From Brugia malayi (taxonomy: Eukaryota; Nematoda; Chromadorea; Rhabditida; Onchocercidae): a stretch of DNA of 64,000 nt. Below are positions 50,501 through 63,082 of the stretch, piece after piece. The translations under genes and the position numbers were made by a program. Each line of letters begins with the position of its first letter. Position 1 is the first letter of the stretch. The notes under the pieces are model-generated. The model saw nothing but the letters and a program-made list of their open reading frames with translations. It made no database searches and was not told the origin of the DNA. The DNA lies in assembly GCF_000002995.4 (NCBI RefSeq), contig NW_025062479.1:9911721-9975720 (forward strand), given 5' to 3'.

Positions 50501-51860
50501 CAAAGGAAATGCAAAAAAAGAACGATTACAGAAGCGAATTTCTAATCAAATTAACTTACTGATTCCTTCACCGAGCGTTGTATGCCAAAAATTTAGAATC
50601 AAACTGCGAAAATTGGACAGCGACATGAGCTTAGCCCCATCGATGTCGCAAAGATAAACAAGCTTTATAACTGCAATCCACTACCAGCGACAGTAACGAC
50701 ATCACTACCACCAACAACAGGAACTCCAGTGACATTAACAACATTACTGCCACCAACAACAACAGCTTCTGCTACTTTAATAACCAATGAAACAATCATA
50801 ACATTATCTCTCAAAAGTAACTGGTCGAGAAACATAATAACACTATTTCCATTTCGCTCATTTCGGACAAAAAGACCCGTAATCACTGAAAAACTTCGAG
50901 CTATTAATACTACCGTAAAAGCAAAAACAACGGTAGTGACAGGTATTTAAACCAGATCCCAAGTTGATACAAGCTCGAACTTTCAACAGTTCAATTCAGC
51001 ATACTTTTGATGTATTTTATTGAGTATCACAAAAAGTATATATTTTATTAATTTAAAAAGACTTATTGAATATTTTATAGAAAAAGTATTTTTTATTTTA
51101 TAAAAAAAGTACTTTTTTTATTGAGTACTATATAGAACTTGATAGATTTATTAAAATTATTCCCCTGGTCGTTTAGATATAATAAGATTAACAAAATAAT
51201 TATTGATTGTAATCATTAAAATATTTTTGTAACCAAACTTTTTCATGTCAACTCCATCGAGTCCTCTTCGATGTATGCAATTTTGTCTTTTAAAGACAAC
51301 TTCTCATTAATCTTTTTAACCTCATTTCCTTTTGCTCTCTAAACTGGCTTAACATAACAAGAAGCATCCTTCATGTTCTTCAGCACTGATTTTTTAAACT
51401 GCAGTTTGCGAGGATCTGAATGCACACTGTGAAATGTGGCAACAACTTGGCCATTGCCAATATTCGCCGAAGTATATGGGTCACTACTGCAAAAAAGCAT
51501 GCGGACTCTGTCCACCAAAAACAAGTAGCATTAAATTTTAGATTCAAGAAAAAATATTAGATAATAAAGAGCAATGTTAATTAACAATACTAAAACATTT
51601 CAGTCAAAATTGACTTTCTTAAGTGAAATCCTTTTCAAAACAAGAAAAAAGTGATGTCCAACAATCAATTAATTAGTATTTCAGATAAAAAAAAGTTAAA
51701 TTGGAAAATCGAATCATCACGATGTGTGGATAAGAATTTATTCTGCAGTTATTGGGCAAGCATCGGAGAATGCAATACAGGAAGTAAATTTATGACGATA
51801 TTCTGCAAACGATCATGTAATAACTGTGGCAATAAAGTGGGAAATGCTGTCCACGAATAA
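47545..51860 (+). CDS. Secreted astacin metalloprotease (NAS type) with Thr/Pro-rich linker and two ShKT domains
   Basis: Astacins are secreted zinc endopeptidases; many nematode members (nas genes) act in moulting, hatching or digestion. Ten exons join in phase to 501 residues: 47545-47674, 47963-48019, 48673-48824, 48900-48991, 49310-49429, 49660-49838, 50067-50200, 50597-50942, 51405-51524, 51685-51860. Exon 1 gives a signal peptide ([20 protein letters not shown]). Residues up to about 110 form the propeptide. The catalytic domain begins near [20 protein letters not shown]. The full zinc site is [19 protein letters not shown] (HExxHxxGFxHExxRxDR), and the Met-turn is YGSIMHYH. The domain closes at [13 protein letters not shown] Thr/Pro-rich linker of about 90 residues follows. 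Two ShKT domains end the protein: [19 protein letters not shown] with CKKACGLC, and [19 protein letters not shown] with CKRSCNNC. It looks intact. The exact C. elegans nas orthologue is not assigned. An alternative reading stops after the first ShKT domain at 51540 if the donor at 51525 is not used. Confidence 0.9.
49201..49515. repeat. Diverged direct repeat flanking astacin exon 5
   Basis: About 70 bp at 49201-49275 in one intron resembles 49441-49515 in the next intron. Shared strings include TCAAATACCATT, followed by AATA(C/T)ATGA, CTTGTNTA and TTTATNCTTATCT-like sequence. The pair flanks the exon at 49310-49429. Confidence 0.65.
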
Positions 51861-54800
51861 ATGAAATCCAACATCCGGATTAGGTCGTGCAGTATTTCTA
51901 TTACTTTAATCTATGTACTTCCTAAAACGGGTCTGTTGAATGTATTTGTGAAACTTACTACTGTATAATATATTCATGACAATAACTTATTAATAATATT
52001 AAAAATAAACGAGTTTTTTTGTTACATGATGTAGAAATAGAAATAAAAAATATCACTCATGAAGTCTTTCCGGAAGTTTCTTATGTTACCGATTATATCA
52101 TTGTTAACGCAATATCAAACCAAACAAATAAAGCCTGATTTTTAGCTTGTTTAAAGCTTTCGAAAATTAAAATTATCCTATTTTCCGTATCATTTAAGTA
52201 TAATCAGTGCTTATCGAAAGTGAAAAACAGCAATTTTATTTGAATAATTTTCTCTAACCTAGCAAAAAGTTATAAAGAAATGGATAAAAAAGAGAGGAGA
52301 AAAAAAATAGAAGATAGTTTGAGAGCGAGCATTCAAATAGCGACTTAATATGTAATCAAATTAATGTATTAAATTAATTAATCAAAATAAACTCTTAATT
52401 ACTAGCATTCAATATATCAAAACTATATTATACATTATTAAAACACTTATTTGCTTCCACTATAACAACTAATAACACTGGTAACACCAATTATTTCTGT
52501 GGTGAGAAAATTTCTGTTAAATAAATTTGCATGACATTAAACAGTAAATCGGAAATGAAAATACGACAAAAGCTGATAAAACGTTCACATTTCATTAATG
52601 CAATTAGTTAGTCGGCGTGTGGATGGGCGCGAATGCGGGGTGTTAACTAGGGGCGCTTGTAAATATGAACGGGGCTGGGGAGAATTAGAGAGCAGCGTGA
52701 AATAGTGTGGCGTTTAAAAGAGAAGTAAGAGAATGATGAGGAAAATAATATACAGTTTTTTTGGTGCCTAGGAATATTAAAAAAAAAGTAGCGAAAAACG
52801 ATGCGGTGAATGAAGAATAAGTGTAAATTGTATATTAATTAGTGTTGGCTAGTATATTTATGTATTAATTAATCGTAATTAGTATATATGCAAACTTAAC
52901 GAGTATATATATAATAATTTTTCAAACTTTTTCTCAAAATATTTTATTGTTGAGAAATGGTTAGCCGAATTTATTTTAATGAGACTAGTGTAGAAAAAAA
53001 AATGGATAAAGAATGAGAATGAGTAAGAGCAAATCGCATTTTATTATTCTATCCATTGCATAACTTTATCTTACCAATGATTTTTTAGAATTCATTATTA
53101 CTACTTAATATGAGATATAACATGTAATATATTAGCATGAATGAGAATTAAGTTTGAAGAAATTAAAAATAAATGAGTAAAACTTACAGTCACGTGTTTC
53201 AACATGTTATACAAACTGTCTTGATTTCATACTGAAACACTACGAAATGTTACTAAGTATTGAAAATACGAATTCACTTTATGCAAAATTAAGTTAAATG
53301 TAAAAGAACAAAAAAAAAAAAAAAAAAAAAGGAAATAAGAACGAAGCTGAAATATGCTACAAGGGAGGAAAAAAAGAAGAGAGAGAGAGAGAGATCCGAT
53401 TAAAACATTACGTAGTAGTATTTAATGTTTTAAAGCGTTTAAATAACATTAGGTAACATTACGTAGTATTACGCCAAAATGAGATTTTGTAATGTTTAGT
53501 CGATAGTTAATAGAATTATTTACAAAGTGTCAACAGAGATGTTCGCTTTCTGTGAGTACATATTAGTATTATAATAACTTAACAATTTGTTACTTTTAGG
53601 ACTGCTAACAAACTTGGATTCAGTGCTGTCAGTGTCTCATTTATACGCATTTCTTTCAACAAGCATAAGCAATGAACTCAAATTCTAATAATCCGTAATT
53701 TTCCACTTGAAATTCTCACTACTCTTTATAAAATAGTCAGTAATATAATGCTATCAATATTAACCTCTTAATACGACTTACACTTTCAAATATATCTTTT
53801 CATGGCTGTAATTCCTCAAATGTGTTTATCATAAACTAAAATTTTTTTTGTTTATTTATTTCAGACTTTACTTATTATATAATTTGTCGTCATTAATTAC
53901 ATAATTTACAGATTTCAGTAATTAACATAGACGAATATTAATATAGAAAATATTCTATATTTCAGATTATTGTTAATATTAGGTTAATATCAAATAATAT
54001 GTTCATTTTAGAAATGCTAATCAGAGAATGCCACCAATGATAGGCTGGAGGGTGGATAATTTCGTAGTGGTATGGGATCCGTTTTTCCTGTATGAATCCC
54101 AGTGGTTGGTTTTATTTCGGTGAACTGGATATTGATATAATAAAATGATTAAACTAATGTACAATATGGATGAAAGTGTGTGAGAAATGATTTCGTGCGT
54201 TGGAATAAGAACTGTTCAGTTATTCATTCATTCAATAGGTTGTATAATCTCTTATTATGGATTGATTATCAGTTATTTCAGGTAGATTGATTAGGATTCG
54301 TTTAGGATTATTTGTTCGTTAGAACGTGGCGTTTATTTAGCAGAAATATTTCTTTTTTTTTTGGTTTGTTCATGCGTTATATCTATAAAATGTGACATGT
54401 TCGTACGTTATATCTATAACGTGACGTTTGTTTAACAACAGTATTTGGTTTGTTCATGCGTTATATATATTGTCCTAGATCTCTTCGTTAAAACGTGACA
54501 TTTATTTAACAGCAGTATTTTTTGCTTTGTTCACACATTATATCTAGTAATCTATCCTACAAAGCCTCAACAATGCACAAACTACCTTAATATATATATG
54601 TGTAAAATCCCCAGTTTCGCTTTCTTTTCTGAATTAGGAGTTTTTTTTTTTGTTTTCACGTGAAAGCAATGTGACTTATTGGTATTTGCTGACTTCGGCT
54701 AAAAAACAAAGCGCCATTAAATAGTTTTCAACTCTGAAATTTAATACGGATCGCTAATCCTATCCCAAGATATATTGATTAGAATATGAAATGAACTTCA

Positions 54801-54906
54801 ACTGTTTGCTTTGCCTGAACTTTCTCCAAATTCATTTTGATCATTTTGTATTAGATGTGACTTCTACATTAACGATGAGACTATTTTGTTTGAGCTAAAC
54901 CTGCTC
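51861..54906. other. Intergenic region, astacin to PIN-domain gene
   Basis: About 3 kb. A G-rich patch lies at about 52610-52720 in otherwise AT-rich DNA. A poly-A run at 53311-53331 and a GA run near 53378-53394 follow. A diverged triplicated repeat covers 54314-54547. No gene is supportable; a possible 5' non-coding exon of the downstream gene could be in here. Confidence 0.5.
54314..54547. repeat. Three diverged copies of a roughly 60-75 bp unit
   Basis: Copies lie at about 54314-54387, 54417-54470 and 54485-54547. Each reads roughly AACGTGRCRTTTRTTTARCA, a GTATTT-like element, then TTTGTTCAYRCRTTATATMT. A partial fourth piece (GTTCGTACGTTATATCTATA) lies between copies 1 and 2. The unit has no coding content. 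Confidence 0.75.
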
Positions 54907-57900
54907 ATGACTTATGACTCCATGGAAAGGTATGTCTGCGAAATGTGCACCAAAATGTATGCCTTAGAAATTTGTTTGTGAGAATTATTTGAAATTTTCG
55001 TAAAACCAATAAACAATCATTTTCAAACAACTTCTGAATAGAAATATCCTAAAAGTTCATGCTCTTATTAAGTTCTTCGAGTTTTACTGAACCCACTTAT
55101 TATAGAATAACATGTTTAACTGGTATCAGAAAAAATAAATACATCGCTATCTTCAGCATACCTGTAGCGAGAGGACCGAATAATAGATTTATGCAGGCCA
55201 ACAATTGTAGAAATAAAGGTTTGTTTCTTTTTCTTTTTTTTTTTTTTTTTTTGCATTTAAATGATTTACAGTGCTGCTTACTTAATTTTGTAAAGATCTT
55301 TTCATAGTGAAATTATATACTGAGAAAAAGCTGACTTGTTGCTCTGACAATCTCATATAGCTATCTTTTTCTCATCTTTCTGTTGCTACCTTGATTCCGA
55401 TTAATCTTTTTTATCTTATCTGCTATCTGTCTTATGCAAATGACGATGATATCTACCACTCTCTATTAAGTTGATACTGCCCTAGCTGATAACTGGATTT
55501 CAAATATATTATGCATATTTCCATTTGCAGAAAATACTGATGACGAATGGATAGATATGGATTTGGTTATGGAAGAGGTACGAATCTTCAGAACGAAAAA
55601 TTTTTGGTGTCCAAATCTGCGCTTCGAGGTTCATGGAACTTCACTTCCTTTGCTCAAGATTTGTTCTTTTATATTTGTTTTCTTATTATACACATTTTTT
55701 TCTGTTATAATTGCTAGATTATACTGTAGGATATTGCATTCTTTGATTAGATCTAGCGCATTCAAATATTTCACATTATTTGTCAGGCGCTTCATTTCCT
55801 GTTTTTTCAAATATTAGATTGTTCAAATATTCAACATAATTAACTTATGGTAAGTCTACGGTAAATCGATCTCCATTCTCGGAAAGCACGTCAAACCGAG
55901 ATATCAAACTTCTCTGGTTTTAGACATAAAAGTTTTTAGACAACTGAGAAAAATTTTCCTTGCAAAATAGCTTCTAATGAAAATTCGTACTATAGAAACT
56001 TTTTTTTTTCAAATAAAAATCATATTTTTTTAGTACTCTACTTGTACACAAAACCACATGGATATTGGTGAGATTAAAAATGTTTCTAGTATAACGGTGG
56101 TCGTGTTTGATACGAGTGGTCTGCTTCGCGATACGGCTTTACTACCTCTTTGCATCGAGAGTACATTTTATTTCCTTATTTGAGCTTCTGTTATGATATT
56201 TTTAATTCTAGGAAAAACAAGTTGTACTGAATTCTTACTTATAGTCTATTACAGTTGTGTTAAATGTCTTATGACACAATGCGACCGCATTTATGACTTT
56301 GCAAGTATTCAATAAAATAAATGCTTATCACTTTACAATTTTATTGCAGAATTGTACCATGTACTCATTCCATACACAGTTCTGAAAGAGCTGGATGGGC
56401 TGAAGAGAACTGTAAGTTTCTCAAGTTATCGAACTGAAGCTAGTTAAAATAAAGTTCAATTATCCAAGATTACAAAGACTACATGTCTGTATTTACTATC
56501 ATTATTCCTGTAAAGACATGAAAAGTGATCTGTAGTGTTGGACAATTTATTTCCATTCTATGGTAGTATATTCTAATTCAGACTATAGGAGTTGGACTAC
56601 TATTAACTGGCCAACATTCCAAAAACTTTTAAGATTTGTACTTTATGAATTCCATCTTGCTCAATTGTTCCTGTTACATTGTAATGACTCATCCATTTGT
56701 TCAGTTTCATATTTCAAAAAAAAGTTCTTTTTTTTTCAATAATTTTACAGGATTACGAAAAATTGCGAGTGAAAGTAATTAAAATAAATAGAATGTTACA
56801 TGAGTATTCAAAAAGTGGATGTGGTTATTTGCATATCGAAAATGTGTTTGAGGTATTTTTCAAATAAAAAAGCTTCAGTTATGAGTTGACTTGATCATTT
56901 CTCATTCTTAACGTAATTTCCATTGTTTTGGAAGTGAACGGATATTAGCACTTCATTTGATCAGGTTTTCCATTTACACACACTTTTTTGAGGCTTCCTT
57001 CGGTGTAAAAGAATTTGGGTGTCAAAACAATGATGATGTCATTCTGAAATGCGCATTTGTTACTACCATTAAATGTTTGTTACCTTTATTTTTCTCCATT
57101 TTTTCTTTATAATATAAATTCACTTCTTCATTAAGGTCCACTTTAATGCATTTATTTAATTTGATTTCGTTATCATCTTATTCTCAGAACTTTTTCATAG
57201 CAACTTCATCAGCTTCGTTTAGTTTCTTACTTTTTATGAGTCAACTCATTACGATGATCAAATTTCGACTACTATTATTATTAAACATTACCATTTTTTC
57301 GTTAATTATTTTCGTGCAAAATGGACGGTGTGTTTGCTTGTCATTTTTTTTCTCATTAATATAGAGATGAGTTTTTAGACAAGAACGGGAAGGTAATATT
57401 TGTTACAAATGATAGAAATCTTGCAATGAAAGCGGTGGCACATAATATTGTAGCAGTTGATCGAGCCGTATGTTTTTGCATATTATATAACTTGACTTTA
57501 AACAGTTCTTAGTCGTTTTTTTCGGTCACAGTGTTTTTAAAAAATAATATTTTATATATGTGTGCCATAGTTTATTACGTATATATTAAGATTATTTATT
57601 GTTTGTTTTGTTTGAAGAATTATTTGACTGTTTAATATCTTCTCTAACAATGAGATTATAGGGTTAAATATAGTTGAGGATCAGTCTTCTTTCAAATGAT
57701 CTGCATTAATTATATTTTCAGGAATTAATTAAATTTGTGATGGATGATATACTGAACGACAGAAAAATACTGTCGGCAGAAAGCTCTGCACAACAAAAGC
57801 CACATAAAGTCCCATATACCGCACCTGTCAAACATTCCTATCCAAAAATAAGGGGCAACGGACGAGTTGTGTCCAACGAGACTGCGCATTGCTCATCGCC

Positions 57901-59578
57901 AAGATTTGAACCAATGATATTCATCCGTCCACCTCCTGTACGGCATATTTTTATGCAGAATAATCAATTTCCAGCCCCATTCCCAAACAGATTTCCCATA
58001 CCTTCATGGAACGTACCTACACATCACTTTCTACAAATGTTTGCTCCATATTCATTTCAGATACTCCATGACATGGTAAGTAGTTTCAATTCATTTCAAT
58101 ATCGAATCTAATTAACTGATGTACGATAGATCATTCTAGTTTTATTGTAAATTTAGTCGTTACTTGTTTTAAATTAAATAGGCGATCTTTTAATGAGTGG
58201 CAAACTTGAAATGAAGTGAGTAGCATTTCGATGCTTTCTCTTAATAATGATAATAGATTGTATAAGCTGCAGAAACTTCATAGGTCTCTGAAAATAAATT
58301 CTGGAGAAATAATTTAATTGTTAGTTCCTTGTTTCCATTACAGACCATATTGCTCCCATCTACTAACACCTAACAGGTTTCACTTTTTTTATTGACAGAA
58401 TAGTCAGTTTGCTGTAATCATGTGGTTTGTCTGATCTTTCTGCAGTGTTCTCATTTTTAATTTTTCTTTTCTTTTTTATTCCTATTTTGGATAATTTTGT
58501 AATAAATTAGTGCGAACCTGCATCCAATACTGTGATTATGTAGCTTAATTTGCCCAGAAAGTTGTAGCGGAGATTGTTTGAGATGAACTTTGTAATAGTT
58601 AGATCACAGTAATGAAATGAAATGAAATAGATGGATGATATAGGTAAACTTCACACAATATTTTACTGATTACTTTTAATACAATGGCTTTTATCCTAAT
58701 AAATGTATCCACATCAACTCTTCAGGTCAAACTGAAATATTTACACATGTTTCCTCAAAGTCGTAATGAATTAAAAGTAGGCATTAAATGTTTATATTAA
58801 TTATTCTCTGACTTTATGGAAATCAGAATGTTTTAAACTTAGATTAAACTGTTACGCAGTTTTTGTTAAACTCAGTTTATTAACTTTTAAGTAAATTGAT
58901 TAGAAACCAGGCAAAAATGTTAAAATTGAATTTATGACTTATTCTTATTTCCTTAACATGTGCAGTTAAAATTACGAATTCTTTCACTTTCGCTTTGATG
59001 TATTGAGTTACTCGGAAAAACTCTTCTTTTTTCAGCAATGTTTGAGCAAAAATGGCTTTATTAATGGTTCCAATTTCGGAAAATAAGATGAACAAATATG
59101 AAATGGATATGCATACTCCACGAGAAAAATTTTAATAACTTCATTTTAACCTTGTATTTTTGTCTGGAGTATTCTTAATTTTTGTTTGAAAGCTTTCTCT
59201 TATGATTGAATCGTTATTGCTGTTTAAAGTACCGGCCATGTATTATAATTGGATTTTTGTTCAAATTTTGTGTTTAAAATTGATTAAATCAAATTCCCAA
59301 TACCATATCGTAAGAATTCATCATTTCCCACATGTACTGTTGTTACCCTATGTGTTCTCACGTTTATTTCTTCCATTCGTTATTTCCTTCTCTCTAGAGC
59401 TCTTCGTTTAAGAAGTTACGGTACTGAATTTGAAGTCATTTGAATCACTTGTTTCCTTATTTCTCTATATACAGGTGATATATTCCATGTTGATCTCTTC
59501 ACTTTCGGTTTTTAGTTGAAACATTTTGCTTTATAAATTGGCGTTCGTTTTTTTCAGCCCCTGGATTTACATCTGTAA
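54907..59578 (+). CDS. SWT1-type PIN-domain protein (putative endoribonuclease)
   Basis: SWT1 is a nuclear PIN-domain endoribonuclease of mRNP quality control. Exons with agreeing phases are 54907-54929, 55157-55218, 55531-55577, 56034-56160, 56350-56411, 56751-56852, 56993-57074, 57367-57467, 57722-58075 and 59558-59578, about 326 residues in all. The PIN core reads ITVVVFDTSGLLRD (first Asp), VLIPYTVLKELDGLKRT (Glu-Leu-Asp), NNDDVILKCAFVTT (acidic pair) and KVIFVTNDRNLAMKAV (TND motif), so all expected metal-binding acidic positions are present. A Pro-rich tail of about 118 residues follows (FIRPPPVRHIFMQNNQFPAP). The first two small exons are less certain: the start at 54907 was chosen because its donor phase fits the next exon. 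The exon 56993 and 57367 acceptors (TTTTTTGAG, ATAGAG) are weak. If intron 9 is retained, the protein ends at 58111 instead. It is shorter than human SWT1, with no obvious extra N-terminal or C-terminal domain. Confidence 0.75.
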
Positions 59579-60916
59579 ATTTTACGAAGCGTCATGCTAT
59601 CATTGAGACAGTTCAGCCATACAGTTCACAAATTTTTTAGATACCGATTTTTTGGGACCGACTGCCGATTGTGATCATAATCGATCGTAGTTCATTTGGG
59701 ATTAGATTGTTACTAAAAATTTCCATATAAAAACAATGCAAAATCAATTCCAGAAACATTTTTCCAAATCTAAGTTAAATGAGCAAGTAAAATTGACTGT
59801 TTATGGAAGTAAAGTGCCCTACAAGCAATGCAGAAAATGTATAATTTGAAGGAAAGAGTATGTGTAGACTAAAAACTCGATATAAAATACATTTTTCATT
59901 CTTGAAGACACGTTTGAACAGTGGCTTCAGAAGTGTTAGTCATGTTTTCTGGAAACTGTAAACGAAAGCGGCATGGCCACATCACATCTGTTATCTATTT
60001 GCCTCCTTGCTTTAACTCTATATATTTTCTAAAGAGGACATCTGTATTAATGAAACAACACTTTTCAAATCTTTTCTGTATCCTGTAGCAGGTGAATATA
60101 TCGTCAATTATCTCAAATCCAACTTTTCAATATAGTAAAATTCAGCTTAACTAATTCATCATATAAAATGGTTCACATCTATCAAAAAATGAAGTTAGCG
60201 TATAAAAAATTTTTAGATATTTCAATCTCAAATATATAAAAAACACAGTTAATTTCAAATAATACCAATAGAATTACCTTCCTTATTTGATAATTTTAAC
60301 ACTTTTTAATCGAAATCTTTCTGAGGGGACATTATTAAAAATTTTCGAAAATTGTCTGAAGTTCCAAATAAAACGAAATAAAATCAAATAAGTGTTCAAA
60401 GAAATCTTTATTCTACAATTTTGTGATAAGCATTATAATACACAGTATACAAAATTCATTATATATAATCCCAATATGGTGCTGAGAGATAATCCGATCA
60501 GTAGATATAAAGCAAATAATCCAAATTAGATCGTACTATGACGAGCTGTGATGCAGCGCATATGTCCATTATATATATATACGTTCCCATCCACAATGAA
60601 TAAAATATATCTTCTCATATCTAACATATAAAGAAGACTTAAACATAAAACTTTTTTTTTTTTGTTTTTTGTAAACTAATTTTGTTGTTATTCAGTTAAT
60701 ATCTGTTCATTTCTTTTTTACTCATACTTCAAAATAAAAATAAAATATTGATTACAGTTGTATTGACTTGTGTTATGCGATAGAATTTTGCTGAATATGA
60801 TACGTAGTATATTGTCATATCAAGCTTATCATTTGAAAGATTTGAATAATCGACTATTAGATAATAGTACATAATTTTTGTGCGCATTCGGAATTTTAGA
60901 ACTACTCAAATTGTGA
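59579..60916. other. Convergent intergenic gap, PIN gene / C2H2 gene
   Basis: About 1.3 kb between converging stops. AT-rich, with no open frame of interest, RNA gene or tandem repeat that I can support. Confidence 0.5.
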
Positions 60917-61982
60917 TCAATAGTGCTGATGCATTATAGATTTCATAGGTGGGAAACATTCTATAACTTTTGCAAAAAAAAATTGCAAAATTTCATATGA
61001 TACAGTTGGAGCGAACAAATTTCCGTCCATATTACCGTGTATCTCGTTGGTGTGGCATACGACATCCGGAATACGAAAAGCAGTAAAATTACAACGTGTA
61101 CATTGGAATGGATGTCGATCGCCTACCTCAGTCATCCACGAAAGGTGCATCCATGCATGAAGTTCGAGAAATTTCTTTAATACCTTAAATGACCTAACAA
61201 ATTATCATAATGACTGATCTAACAAAAAATTATCATAAAAGCAGATTCATGAGAAATTATTTTCCTAATAACATCAATTTAATAATACTTATTAATTTTA
61301 ACCTACCTTTGAGTTGCAAATTGAGCAAGTAAGTTCCGGTTCAGTGACACTAATGCTACGTCCCTCAGAACCATAGAAACGGCGAGCAAGTGGCAACAAA
61401 TAACGATTTGTTGTCAAAGTGTCTACTGTAGTGACGTGTCGATACATTTCCATTCTATCTGCAAAAGATCTACAATGAATAATAAAAACATTGAAAAAGA
61501 AGACAACAATTACAAATATCATCTTTTGTAAATATGTTACAATCCCTTATTTTAATAGTACTTGATCTAGTTAAAAAAAATATAGAGAGATTGGGAAGAA
61601 TAATTACTTTAAAAATATTCATAATTTTTTCAGATCTTTTAAAAAATCATTAATTTAAATCAATAATTTCATTTATACATCTAACATTTATATTACATAC
61701 TAATGAAACATATACACTGTATGCTGAATAATGGAGCCTTTTACCTGTACTTTCGTTCGAAGTTGCGATCTTTTTACGCTTTAAGCTAGCATAATCTTCA
61801 TTTTCGGTAAAACTCATATCTGAGTCGCATGATGAATCCGTTAAAATTCGCTTCTTCGAACTGATGTCACTTTCAAGGAATAGATGATTGGAATGATTGA
61901 GATCATTTCCACTTTCTTCTGATTCGCTTTTGCTGCTATCCGTAAATTCTTCAAAATTTCTAAATGGAAAGCGTTCACCCAT
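60917..61982 (-). CDS. Two-finger C2H2 zinc-finger protein with acidic Ser-rich N-terminus
   Basis: Three exons (61982-61745, 61458-61307, 61183-60917) join in phase to about 218 residues. Exon 1 encodes an acidic, Ser-rich region (SSKSESEESGNDLNHSNHLF) ending in a basic patch, SLKRKK, that could be a nuclear localisation signal. Exon 2 carries RYLLPLARRFYGSEG and the first half of a finger, CSIC. Exon 3 completes it (LELHAWMH) and adds a second finger, CTRCNFTAFRIPDVVCHTNE followed by IH. Finger 1 has 11 rather than 12 residues between Cys and His if the acceptor before GTATTAAAG is used; the other nearby acceptor breaks phase. I do not recognise an orthologue; DNA or RNA binding is possible but unproven. 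The ATG directly follows a TTTCAG acceptor, so it is either trans-spliced there or has an upstream exon. Convergent with the PIN-domain gene. Confidence 0.75.
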
Positions 61983-62748
61983 CTGAAATAATTGATTTAT
62001 CATTATTTTGATATTTTACGACTATATGTATTTCTATTCTATTCATAGTAAGTACAAAAAGGATATCGAACGATTGTCACAGTGACTCTCGAATAAATCA
62101 ATTGATAGCCACTAAAAAAACTAGAATTTAGAGAAATCTTTCACTTATAGTTTAGCTGAGTGGATATAAGTGATAACGCTATTAATGCAGTCTATTTTTA
62201 ACTTCTGCATCACTTTTTAATCATTTTTAATTCGTCGAATAACTCTTAACTATAATTTAGTTGAAATATGTAGCCTAAATGAGAATTCAGATGAAGGTAC
62301 TGTAATATATGAGCTGATTAGCAAATTTAGTAAATGTTAACTTCAGTATTTAAAAAATTTTCACTCAACAAACTCTCTAACTAAATAAATGAAAATATAA
62401 TCTAACAAAAACAAAAAACAAAAGTTATATATCTAAATAGATCAAAACATACGCATCCTTACACTTACGTTAATTGCTTCCTTAAAATTTATTCCTTTCG
62501 AAAATATAGAGCAAATCACGTAACCAACCGCTCCGTAACTGATCGAAATACATAAGCTAAATATTTTTGGATATAGTCATCTTTAATACGACAATCTCAT
62601 ACGCAAGGATATTCAAATTACATTACACGTCAAAGATATAGCACTGATTTATTGATTTCTCATTCCCTCAACGAGAAGCTCGCTGTCTCATTTTAGGATT
62701 GCGATTGTAGTCTGTTAACGTCCACTGTAGTACGCCGATCAACTAAGC

Positions 62749-62870
62749 AGTGCACGTATGTTACTACGTTGGCCTTACCGTATTTGCGATAGGTTGGTGT
62801 ACTGTGGAGTGCACATATGTTACTACTTTGGCCTTATCAAATTAGTGATAAGTTGAGGAGTATACATATT
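62749..62870. repeat. Two tandem copies of a 59-bp unit, each with a hairpin
   Basis: Copy 1 (62749-62807) and copy 2 (62808 to about 62870) both start AGTGCACRTATGTTACTACK, then TTGGCCTTA. Copy 2 then holds the perfect inverted repeat CTTATCA-AATTAG-TGATAAG. Copy 1 has CTTACCG-TATTTG-CGATAGG, which still pairs at six of seven positions with one G-T wobble. Confidence 0.8.
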
Positions 62871-63082
62871 CATATCTGTGAACTGTTCATCTTCAAAGCT
62901 GAAAATACTGTTGCTTGATTAATTCCCGCGAAAAAAAGACAACCAATCGGCTGTCACCCACATGAGCATAAGTGTTTCTCTTTTCTTTTTATTTCTCTTT
63001 CCATTGTCTTTGATGATGTTCGGTTCCTAAAAGGAATTTAGAAAAATAACATTTCTTCTGACATATTATCAGTCATTTGCTT

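Noticed and set aside
54010..54120. Open stretch reading MPPMIGWRVDNFVVVWDPFF after an AG
   Set aside because: No donor follows and no phase joins it to the PIN-domain gene; it may be untranslated leader or chance.
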